This document shows, piece after piece, positions 5,790 to 12,848 of a stretch of DNA of 13,148 bases. Made by a program: the position numbers and the translations under genes. Within the stretch, counting starts at the first letter, position 1. Every line of letters starts with the position of its first letter. The stretch covers positions 1 through 13,148 of the forward strand of contig PCUH01000259.1 of NCBI GenBank assembly GCA_002770955.1, written 5' to 3'. This DNA comes from Flavobacteriales bacterium CG18_big_fil_WC_8_21_14_2_50_32_9. GTDB taxonomy: Bacteria > Bacteroidota > Bacteroidia > Flavobacteriales_E > Vicingaceae. Under the pieces are notes generated by a model. That model was not told the origin of the DNA and made no database searches. It saw only the letters and a program-made list of their open reading frames with translations.

Positions 5790-6548
5790 GATTAACAATA
5801 AGGAAATTAGCATAATTAATACGGCAACTAAATATTGTATAAAATTAATGGTAATTTTTTTCAATAATTTTTTACCCAAAAAAGCTCCTGCAAAAGCACA
5901 AAGTGTAGCTGTAGTAATAATTCCTAAGTTTTCGGAGAGTGAAATTTTTTCTACTTTGGCAAAATAAACGCTTAGCCTACTGATATCCACAAAGCAAGCA
6001 ATGGCAATTCCTGTAGCAATAAAACTTTCTTTTGTTAACCCACTTCTGAGTAGAAATAGTGTTCTTAATGCTCCTTGATGTCCAGATAAACCACCAAAAA
6101 AACCACTTATAGCTCCACCAACAAACAGCATATTATTTTTAATTATAGTTTTTTTTGTTGGAAGAATCTCAACAATGGAAAAAGCCAACATTAAAAGACC
6201 AATAATTAATTCAACTAATTTTATTTGAAATAGGTGTGTGTTAATAGAAAATTCATACAAAATTTTGTTGTTATTAGAAAAATTCATTAAAAGCCAAGCA
6301 CCTATAAATGCTAACGGAATAGCAGCTCCTCCAAATCGAAGTAGTACATTTTTGTCAATATGTTTAAAGGTTAAACCTAATTTAAAAATATTATTTAGGA
6401 AATGAACAATGGCAGTCATCGCTACAGCGATATCTATAGGGAAAAATAATACAAAAGCAGGAGTGAGTATCGTTCCTACACCAAAACCTGAAAAAAAAGT
6501 AAGAATGGATGTAACGAAAGCTACGCAACCTATAATTAAAAATTCCAT
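5775..6548 (-). CDS. TauE/SafE-family membrane permease
   Basis: A 257-residue, very hydrophobic protein with about eight predicted TM segments and the two-fold internal repeat of the TauE/SafE (DUF81) family. The first-half motif is FFSGFGVGTILTPAFVLFFP at about 18-37; its second-half counterpart, FFGGLSGHQGALRTLFLLRSG, is at about 149-169. Members move sulfite, sulfoacetate or other small organosulfur anions across the inner membrane, but many are uncharacterised; the substrate here cannot be told. The ATG overlaps the last base of the ybaB stop codon (TAATG), pointing to coupled translation. No sulfur-metabolism gene is adjacent, so the operon link with ybaB does not identify a substrate. 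Confidence 0.87.
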   Translation of the reverse strand: MEFLIIGCVAFVTSILTFFSGFGVGTILTPAFVLFFPIDIAVAMTAIVHFLNNIFKLGLTFKHIDKNVLLRFGGAAIPLAFIGAWLLMNFSNNNKILYEFSINTHLFQIKLVELIIGLLMLAFSIVEILPTKKTIIKNNMLFVGGAISGFFGGLSGHQGALRTLFLLRSGLTKESFIATGIAIACFVDISRLSVYFAKVEKISLSENLGIITTATLCAFAGAFLGKKLLKKITINFIQYLVAVLIMLISLLLIFGII

Positions 6549-6865
6549 TATCCTAAACCTGGTAAAATACCCATAGCAGCATGACTCATTTCTGATTTTT
6601 CAACTCGTTCGGCTTGTTCCAACGCTCTGTTTGAAGCTAAAATTATTGCATCCTGAAGAATTGATGTTGAAGAGGATGTTTTAAAATCTTCATCAATAGT
6701 AATGCTACGAATCATTCTATTTCCATTGGAAACTACTTTCACTTTTCCATTTTCAGCTTCGCCAATCACAGAAATGTTTTCAAGCTTTTGCTTCATTTCT
6801 TCCATTTGTTTTTGCATTTCCCCCATTTTTCCCATGAGGTTTTTCCCTAAAAATTTGTCGAACAT
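6548..6865 (-). CDS. ybaB: YbaB/EbfC-family nucleoid-associated protein
   Basis: A 105-residue YbaB/EbfC protein, near the normal family length. These small dimers bind DNA, with tweezer-like helices flanking a beta-sheet core, and are counted among nucleoid-associated proteins. The N-terminal helix is methionine- and charge-rich (GKMGEMQKQMEEMKQKLENI, 12-31). It is followed by the core GEAENGKVKVVSNGNRMIRS (35-54), the family's G-x-V-x-V-x-x-N-G region, and a second long helix (69-95). It ends GILPGLG, a typical tail. It is the middle gene of a three-gene minus-strand operon: four bases after the small two-TM gene and overlapping the permease start by one base. In many bacteria ybaB sits with dnaX and recR; that context is absent here. 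Confidence 0.92.
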   Translation of the reverse strand: MFDKFLGKNLMGKMGEMQKQMEEMKQKLENISVIGEAENGKVKVVSNGNRMIRSITIDEDFKTSSSTSILQDAIILASNRALEQAERVEKSEMSHAAMGILPGLG

Positions 6866-6869
6866 AATT

Positions 6870-7037
6870 TTATGATTTTTTATTGGTGATATACATGGTT
6901 AGTAGCCATATACCTAAACTCGTACCACTAATTATCTTTAGCGTATATCCTTCTTTTCCTATCAAAAAATAGGTTATTAGGTTAATAGAAACCAATATAA
7001 GAGCGATAATAATTTTTATTTTGTCTTTTTGATTCAA
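6870..7037 (-). CDS. Small two-TM membrane protein, 55 residues, first gene of the ybaB operon
   Basis: Frame of 55 codons starting with TTG at 7037 and ending four bases before ybaB. The product has two hydrophobic segments, IKIIIALILVSINLITYFLI (about 7-26) and LKIISGTSLGIWLLTMYI (about 33-50). A short loop with GKEG separates them, and both ends are lysine-rich, which predicts a hairpin with both ends in the cytoplasm. No in-frame ATG lies between the upstream stop and the TM region, and a promoter ends 26 bases upstream, so TTG is the most credible start (ATT at two codons earlier is the alternative). Tight spacing to ybaB suggests cotranslation. I do not recognise the family. Confidence 0.62.
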   Translation of the reverse strand: MNQKDKIKIIIALILVSINLITYFLIGKEGYTLKIISGTSLGIWLLTMYITNKKS

Positions 7038-7062
7038 AGTAATAGGCTTTTTAAATGGATTA

Positions 7063-7091
7063 CAAAACTAATAAAATTAAACATAGAACAA
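7063..7091 (-). promoter_or_regulatory. Bacteroidota-type promoter of the two-TM/ybaB/permease operon
   Basis: On the minus strand TTG (7091-7089), an 18-base spacer and TAGTTTTG (7070-7063) fit the -33/-7 pattern. It fires away from the caspase-like gene promoter, and about 50 bases separate the two -7 boxes' upstream sides. Confidence 0.6.
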
Positions 7092-7143
7092 GTTTTTGTA
7101 TTTATTGTTCAAAAATAAAATATGTTTTTAATAGCTTATTTAT

Positions 7144-7151
7144 TATTTTTG
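7144..7151 (+). promoter_or_regulatory. -7 box of the caspase/phosphatase operon
   Basis: TATTTTTG matches TAnnTTTG. At the -33 distance the sequence is TATG (7121-7124, 19-base spacer) rather than TTTG, so the promoter is off consensus and might need an activator or a different sigma factor. The predicted leader is about 33 bases, very A/T-rich. Confidence 0.5.
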
Positions 7152-7191
7152 CATTTATATTCTAATGTATTAATTAATAAATCATTAAACA

Positions 7192-9531
7192 ATGAAAAAA
7201 GTTATACTAATATCAATTTTGGTTACCTTGTTTCTTCCTATTTCTGCACAAACTTATTTTAAAGATTTTAAGGCAGGGGAAAGTAATTTTCAACAAAAAA
7301 AATATGTAGATGCAATTGAAAATTTCACGAAAGTGATAGAAGCTAAAAAAGATCATGACAGAGCATTTAATTTACGAGGGTTATGTTATTTTGAATTAAA
7401 AGATTATGCCAAAGCAGTAGCTGACTTCACACAAGCTTCTTCCATTAAAGAAAAAGAAGCGGAATATCATTTCAATTTAGGAAAAGCGAATATTGAATTG
7501 AAGGATTATCCTAATGCCATTGCTGCATTTGATAAAGCTATTGATAGAGATAAAAAAATGACAGAAGCATATCATTTAAAAATTAAGGCTCAAATGGAAG
7601 CAAAGATGTTTATGGATGCAGTAAGCACTGGAGAAAAAATTTTAAGTATTGACAAAAATGCTACAAGTTATTATTTATTAGGAGTAGCTCAAGATAGTTC
7701 CAACTTATTTAAAGAAGCAGCCAATAGTTTTGACAGGGCTAAGTTTTATGATTCTAAATTAGTTGGGGCTTACATTGGTTTGGGACATACCAACATGAAG
7801 TTGCAAAAATTTACTGAAGCACTTCAATTCATTGATAAGGCACTCACATTTGATAATAAAAACATAGATGCATTGCTTGTTAGGTCTGAAATTAATGTGG
7901 CAAGTAATAATTTACAAGCAGCTATTGATGATATTTCTAAAATAATCGTTTTTGAGCCAGAACTTATCAACCATTATATCAATAGGGCTGCTTTGTATGA
8001 AAAAATTGGTCAAAACTCAAATGCAATAGCAGATTATACGAAAGGACTGAGTATGCAAAAAGAAAATGCCAGTTTGTATTTTAAACGTGCAGCTTTATAT
8101 GAAAAAATGGCTGATTTTAAAGCTGCCATAAAAGATTATAATGAAATAAAAAAACTATCTCCTTATGATGGAACAGCTATGAAACTTTATGATGAAGCTA
8201 AAAAAAGAATGTATGAGTTGAATAGAGAAAGCGACAATCCTGAAATTGTAATGATAGCTCCATTGTCACCCAAAAAAGGATTTTTACAACTAGCTAAAGG
8301 AACACAAAAACTCACATTTAAAGGAAGTGTTAAAGATGCAAGTTTGATTGAGTTTGTTAAAGTAAACGGAAAAGATGCCCATTTTAGTAAAGATTCCCTA
8401 AATCCTATTTTTGAACTAGAATTAGATGTTGCTTCTGTGAAAAATATTTCTATAACCGTTTTTGATGTGTATCAAAATTCAGAGACTTGGAATTTTGAGT
8501 TTTTAGAAACTGAAATTAATGCCCCTGTTGTTAACTTGTTTGCTCCTTATGCCTCAGATGATGGCACCATTCAATTAGACACAGATGACCCATCGCTATA
8601 CATTGAAGGCGTTGTAAAAGATGAAAGTTTTATTAAAAGTATTTTTATAGATGGAGTAACTGCAAGTTTCAATACCCAAATGAAAAATCCTAAGTTTTCT
8701 ATGACTATAAATATTATGAATAAAACCAGTTTCATTATTTCAACTGAAGATGAATATGGAAACAAAACCGAAAAAACATTTATTTTAAATAGAGAAAATG
8801 TAGCCTTGTTAGCAGACAATCCTATGGGGAAAACTTGGGTAATTTTTATTGAAAATTCTCAATACCAATCTTTCGCTAGTTTAGATGGGCCAGGAAAAGA
8901 TGTAACCATGATGAAATCGGCTTTTGCCAAATATAAAATTAATAATGTGGTACACAAAAAAGACATGACCAAATCCCAATTAGAACGTTTTTTCTCTATC
9001 GAATTAAGAGATTTAGTGAGAAGCAATAAAGTAAATTCCTTGTTGGTTTGGTATGCTGGACACGGAAAGTTTATTAACGAAACAGGGTATTGGATACCTA
9101 CCGATGCCAAAAGAGATGATGAATTTACATATTTCAACATCAATAATTTAAAAGCATCCATGCAATCGTATTCCAAAGAAATTACCCATACATTAGTAAT
9201 AACAGATGCTTGCGAATCGGGACCATCTTTTTATCAAGCCATGCGTTCAACACCTACTGAAAAAAGTTGTAACGATTGGAAAGCCACTAAATTCAAGTCT
9301 TCACAAGTATTTTCGTCTGCAGGATACGAACTAGCTTCTGATAATTCTCAGTTTACTAAAACATTTGCTTCCACCCTTTCTGGAAATCCAGATGCTTGTA
9401 TTCCTATAGAAACTATTGTTACAAAAGTAAAAACTGCCGTAACTCAAAGTGGAGCAAAACAAGCTCCCAAGTTTGGTAAAATTGCAGGGTTGGAAGATGA
9501 AGATGGAACCTTCTTTTTTATTAAGAAATAA
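7192..9531 (+). CDS. Exported TPR - tandem Ig-like - caspase-like (C14) protein
   Basis: A 779-residue protein with a signal peptide (1-19, cut after Ala19 in ISAQ), so periplasmic or beyond. Nine TPR units follow (start residues near 22, 58, 92, 126, 159, 193, 227, 261, 295), a protein-binding scaffold. Two homologous beta-sandwich-like domains (about 352-440 and 446-536) share a GxVKDxSxI...F pattern. The C-terminal caspase-like domain (about 546-779) keeps the catalytic pair: His624 in YAGHG and Cys674 in TDACESG, after hydrophobic strands. Bacterial members of this clan-CD class are often called orthocaspases or metacaspases; a cysteine protease acting on exported or envelope proteins is inferred, with unknown substrate. 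Its stop codon directly abuts the ATG of the phosphatase sensor gene, so the two form one operon. An inactive pseudo-protease is unlikely given the dyad. Confidence 0.9.
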   Translation: MKKVILISILVTLFLPISAQTYFKDFKAGESNFQQKKYVDAIENFTKVIEAKKDHDRAFNLRGLCYFELKDYAKAVADFTQASSIKEKEAEYHFNLGKANIELKDYPNAIAAFDKAIDRDKKMTEAYHLKIKAQMEAKMFMDAVSTGEKILSIDKNATSYYLLGVAQDSSNLFKEAANSFDRAKFYDSKLVGAYIGLGHTNMKLQKFTEALQFIDKALTFDNKNIDALLVRSEINVASNNLQAAIDDISKIIVFEPELINHYINRAALYEKIGQNSNAIADYTKGLSMQKENASLYFKRAALYEKMADFKAAIKDYNEIKKLSPYDGTAMKLYDEAKKRMYELNRESDNPEIVMIAPLSPKKGFLQLAKGTQKLTFKGSVKDASLIEFVKVNGKDAHFSKDSLNPIFELELDVASVKNISITVFDVYQNSETWNFEFLETEINAPVVNLFAPYASDDGTIQLDTDDPSLYIEGVVKDESFIKSIFIDGVTASFNTQMKNPKFSMTINIMNKTSFIISTEDEYGNKTEKTFILNRENVALLADNPMGKTWVIFIENSQYQSFASLDGPGKDVTMMKSAFAKYKINNVVHKKDMTKSQLERFFSIELRDLVRSNKVNSLLVWYAGHGKFINETGYWIPTDAKRDDEFTYFNINNLKASMQSYSKEITHTLVITDACESGPSFYQAMRSTPTEKSCNDWKATKFKSSQVFSSAGYELASDNSQFTKTFASTLSGNPDACIPIETIVTKVKTAVTQSGAKQAPKFGKIAGLEDEDGTFFFIKK

Positions 9532-12500
9532 ATGGGTTTAAAAAATTCATATTTTCATGTTGTATTATTGCTAATACTATTCACAATAGTTAAAACAGTT
9601 TCTGCCCAACACTATCATTTCGATGCCTATAGTGTGAAAGAAGGATTAGCTCAATCGAGTGTTCATGCTATTCAACAAGATGCTAAGGGATTGGTTTGGT
9701 TAGGTACAGCAAGTGGCTTGTCTAAATTTGATGGGAAAGATTTTTTTAATTATACTACCGAAAATGGACTAGCAGATGGAGCTGTAAAAACCATATTTAT
9801 TGATTCCACGAACAGTGTTTGGACGGGGCATATTGATGGTGGTGTTTCTCGTGTAATGAATGGAAAAACAGAGGTGGTATTTAACCTAAAAGCTGATATC
9901 ACAGGGTTTGGCTTAGACAGTGAAAATCACCTTTGGATAAGCACCTTTAAGGAAGGAGCCATAGAAATAGTAAATCCTTTTCATGCCAATAAAGATTCCA
10001 TTCTTTTTAAACAATACAAGGGTCAGGATGGACTAAGTGATGTTGTTTATCAGGTAGTTCCACTTAAAAATGGAACAGTTTGTTTTGTTACCGATGTGGG
10101 AGTGAAGCAATTTAATTCGCAAAAAGCTGAATTTTCTACTTTTAACGTGAAAGACATGCCTTATTATTTTCAAATCACCTGTATGCTGGAAACCACCAAC
10201 GGAGATTTATGGTGGGGAAGCTACAATGGTGGATTGTATCATTATCAACAAGCCACCAATCAATTTAAAATTTATGATTACTTAAGAGATGGAATAGCTG
10301 CCAATTGGATAACTACCTTAACAGAAGATAAGCAAGGAGCTGTTTGGGTAGGGACTTGGGGTGGTGGACTTTCTAAAATGAGTTCCAATCAAATTATCAC
10401 TATTTCCAACCAAAATGGATTGGAAGACAATAACATCCGAAGTCTATTAATTGACAGAGAAGGAAACTTGCTGATAGGTACAAAAGAAAATGGTTTGTTG
10501 GTGTTCAAAGGATTTCAATTTTTATCTTATGACAAAACCAACGGATTAAATGATGACCAAGTATGGACAATACAAACCGATGCTCAACAGCAATATTGGG
10601 TAGGTACTAAGGAAGGAATTAGTGTGTTTAAAAAGGTAAATAATCAATTAAAAATAATTCAAAAATACAACGAGAATAATGGATTGCTTTATAAAGATGT
10701 TCGATTAATTAAAAAAGACAAAAACAATACACTATGGATAGGTACTTGGGGAGGAGGAGTAGTACAGTTTAATTCTAAGTCCAACAGATTTGAAATTAAT
10801 TATCGCATCAATTCATTTATGAGTCAGCCGTTGATTACTGCATTGGAAGTAGATAAATCTAATAATTTATGGATAGGAACTACAGATGGATTGGTGTATT
10901 ATGAAATCAATAATCAGTTGGCAGATAGGCTCACACAATCGCATGGATTAGCAGGAAATGATATTTCTTGTCTTTTTTCGGATGCCAACAATGTGCTTTG
11001 GGTGGGTTCGAAAGGCAAAGGATTAACAAAAATAGAAGGAGCGACCATCAAAAAAATTAAATTAGAAAAAAATGTTACTCCTATTTCCATTGTGCAGGAT
11101 CAAAAAGGAAATTTATGGATAGGAACAGAAGGGAAAGGTATTTTAGTTTTTGATGGTGAAAAAATAATTAAGGAATATACGATTGCAGATGGTTTGTTGT
11201 CTGACTATGTTTCACTATTGGTAATTGATAATGAAAATAATACTTGGATAGGAACAAATAAAGGATTGAACAAACTTGATGTGGCAACAGGAAAAATGTA
11301 TGCCTATACCGATAAAATGGGTTATAAAGGAATTGAGTCAAAACACAATGCCACTTTCAAAGATGTAGATGGAAATTTATGGTTTGGAACGATAGCTGGG
11401 TTAATTCAACTTAATATTAACGAGCAAAATAAAAATGAATTAGAGCCACTTACCCAAATCACACAACTTTTAGTGAATCTTGAGGAAAGAAAAATGATTG
11501 CGAATTTGGCACTTAACTACCGAGAAAAATCAGTAGTTTTTCATTATAAAAGCATTTGTTTTACTAACCCTGAAGCAGTACGCTATAAAATAATGTTGGA
11601 AGGAATAGATGAAGACTGGCGACCAGCCACCCAACAAACTTTTGTTACATATTCACCACTTCCACCAGGAAAATATACGTTTAAAGTAATGGCTTCCAAT
11701 AATAATGGGATTTGGAATGCTGAACCCACTACGTTTAGTTTTGAAATAACACCTCCTTTTTGGCAACAATGGTGGTTTATTATTTCGTGTGTGCTGTTGA
11801 TTGTTATTAGCATTGTTGTAGTAATTAAATATAGAGAAAAAGCATTGGTAAAAGAGAAACAGGTGTTGGAGGAAAAAGTGAAAGAACGCACTGCTGAGGT
11901 AGTTCAAAAGAGTGAAGAGATTGAATTAAAAAATAAAGACATTATTGATAGTATTAATTATGCAAAACGAATACAAGATGCTGTTTTACCCTCAGAAGGT
12001 GAATTTACCAAAGCGTTGAAAAATACGTTTGTGTTGTTCAATCCTAAGGACATTGTAAGTGGAGATTTTTATTGGATGCAAATCCTCCCCAACCCCTCCG
12101 AAGGAGGGGCTGTTGTTTTCTTTGCAGCCGCAGATTGTACTGGTCATGGAGTTCCTGGAGCATTTATGAGTATTATTGGGCATAATTTGTTGGATAAAAT
12201 TGTTGGTGAATACCATGTAACTTCGCCAGCTGAAATTTTGAATCACTTGAATAAAGGCGTTTCTGAAACACTTCGTCAGAGTGCTGAACAAACTAATATT
12301 AAAGATGGAATGGATATTTCCCTTTGTGTATTTAACACGCAAACCAGTGTGTTGGAGTATGCAGGAGCTTACAATCCATTATATATTGTTTCACAACACC
12401 AGCTTGAAGGAGTAGAGGTGAATATGGAAAGTGAAAATGGATTGAAACTCTATGAAATTAAAGCAGATAGATTTCCAATAGGCAGCTATATGGATGAGGT

Positions 12501-12756
12501 TAAAAAATTTCAATTACACACCTTTAAGTTACAAAAAGGAGATACGGTTTATTTGTTTTCGGATGGCTATGCAGATCAATTTGGAGGTCCACAAGGAAAG
12601 AAATTCCGTTATAAACAGTTTAAAGAATTGTTGTTGTCTATCAATGCCCAACCTATGGAAAACCAAAAAGAGGCACTTCAACAAGCATTTATTGAATGGA
12701 AAGGAAATATGGAACAAATTGATGATGTTATTGTTATTGGTAGTAGGGTTGGTTAA
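9532..12756 (+). CDS. Transmembrane sensor phosphatase: double propeller - Y_Y_Y - TM - SpoIIE/PP2C
   Basis: 1074 residues. A signal peptide (1-25, SAQ) exports the N-terminal part. Fourteen propeller blades with W-x-G-T-like words (starting near 55, 96, 134, 183, 226, 271, 313, 355, 401, 446, 489, 528, 571, 616) suggest two seven-bladed propellers. A Y_Y_Y domain follows (about 678-740, Tyr685, Tyr707, Tyr715), then one TM helix (748-766), a coiled coil (768-812) with the INYAKRIQ linker, and a cytoplasmic SpoIIE/PP2C phosphatase (815-1074). Metal-site aspartates are present: SGDFYW (Asp845), ADCTGHG (Asp868), LFSDG (Asp1011) and IDDV (Asp1064/1065). The sensor half is like that of hybrid two-component systems, but the output is a Ser/Thr phosphatase, likely acting on STAS-type proteins. 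A palindromic insertion sits in the catalytic domain (12084-12109). Confidence 0.93.
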   Translation: MGLKNSYFHVVLLLILFTIVKTVSAQHYHFDAYSVKEGLAQSSVHAIQQDAKGLVWLGTASGLSKFDGKDFFNYTTENGLADGAVKTIFIDSTNSVWTGHIDGGVSRVMNGKTEVVFNLKADITGFGLDSENHLWISTFKEGAIEIVNPFHANKDSILFKQYKGQDGLSDVVYQVVPLKNGTVCFVTDVGVKQFNSQKAEFSTFNVKDMPYYFQITCMLETTNGDLWWGSYNGGLYHYQQATNQFKIYDYLRDGIAANWITTLTEDKQGAVWVGTWGGGLSKMSSNQIITISNQNGLEDNNIRSLLIDREGNLLIGTKENGLLVFKGFQFLSYDKTNGLNDDQVWTIQTDAQQQYWVGTKEGISVFKKVNNQLKIIQKYNENNGLLYKDVRLIKKDKNNTLWIGTWGGGVVQFNSKSNRFEINYRINSFMSQPLITALEVDKSNNLWIGTTDGLVYYEINNQLADRLTQSHGLAGNDISCLFSDANNVLWVGSKGKGLTKIEGATIKKIKLEKNVTPISIVQDQKGNLWIGTEGKGILVFDGEKIIKEYTIADGLLSDYVSLLVIDNENNTWIGTNKGLNKLDVATGKMYAYTDKMGYKGIESKHNATFKDVDGNLWFGTIAGLIQLNINEQNKNELEPLTQITQLLVNLEERKMIANLALNYREKSVVFHYKSICFTNPEAVRYKIMLEGIDEDWRPATQQTFVTYSPLPPGKYTFKVMASNNNGIWNAEPTTFSFEITPPFWQQWWFIISCVLLIVISIVVVIKYREKALVKEKQVLEEKVKERTAEVVQKSEEIELKNKDIIDSINYAKRIQDAVLPSEGEFTKALKNTFVLFNPKDIVSGDFYWMQILPNPSEGGAVVFFAAADCTGHGVPGAFMSIIGHNLLDKIVGEYHVTSPAEILNHLNKGVSETLRQSAEQTNIKDGMDISLCVFNTQTSVLEYAGAYNPLYIVSQHQLEGVEVNMESENGLKLYEIKADRFPIGSYMDEVKKFQLHTFKLQKGDTVYLFSDGYADQFGGPQGKKFRYKQFKELLLSINAQPMENQKEALQQAFIEWKGNMEQIDDVIVIGSRVG
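12084..12109. repeat. GC-rich palindromic insertion inside the phosphatase coding region
   Basis: CCCCTCC (12093-12099) and GGAGGGG (12103-12109) form a perfect 7-bp stem with a GAA loop, preceded by the mirror copy CCTCCCC (12084-12090). 19 of 26 bases are G or C in an otherwise AT-rich gene. It stays in frame and encodes LPNPSEGG at residues 852-859, between the first metal-site strand and the ADCTGHG motif. Short palindromes of this CCCCTCC-type recur across Bacteroidota genomes, as I recall, inside and between genes. Confidence 0.7.
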
Positions 12757-12779
12757 AGTAAAAAGTACATAGAGTTAAG

Positions 12780-12799
12780 AGTACTTAGGAGTATTTAGG
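12780..12799. repeat. 10-bp tandem repeat, two units
   Basis: AGTACTTAGG (12780-12789) is followed directly by AGTATTTAGG (12790-12799), one mismatch, and then by a decayed third unit (AGTTATGATT). It precedes the heptad array. Confidence 0.5.
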
Positions 12800-12805
12800 A
12801 GTTAT

Positions 12806-12840
12806 GATTAACAAATAACAATTAACCAATAACAATTAAC
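12806..12840. repeat. Degenerate 7-bp tandem repeat array
   Basis: Five heptamers without interruption: GATTAAC, AAATAAC, AATTAAC, CAATAAC, AATTAAC, all ending in AAC. It contains a 13-bp direct repeat, AATAACAATTAAC at 12814-12826 and 12828-12840, two repeat units apart. The array lies in the leader of the MmcQ-type gene, eight bases before its ATG, and is like the array at 1-42. Confidence 0.65.
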
Positions 12841-12848
12841 AATATAAA

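Noticed and set aside
8571..9176. Two minus-strand frames opposite the caspase-like gene
   Set aside because: The plus strand encodes the Ig-like and caspase domains with catalytic motifs here; the opposite frames are by-products of AT-rich coding sequence.
11583..12342. Minus-strand frames opposite the Y_Y_Y and SpoIIE regions
   Set aside because: The sense strand carries intact domain motifs throughout; the antisense products are low-complexity and lack any family pattern.
7192..12756. Caspase-like gene as part of an anti-phage system
   Set aside because: Both products are exported and no nuclease, NTPase sensor, toxin or other defence gene is near; a housekeeping or envelope signalling role fits better.
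12494..12772. Overlapping frames near the 3' end of the phosphatase gene on both strands
   Set aside because: They overlap the LFSDG and IDDV metal-site motifs of the real frame and have no independent support.
12763..12786. Possible terminator after the phosphatase gene (AAGTAC / GTACTT)
   Set aside because: Only six A/T-rich pairs with a 12-base loop and no T-run, so not convincing.
12806..12840. CRISPR-like array
   Set aside because: The repeats are 7 bp, contiguous and degenerate, without spacers; no cas genes are present.
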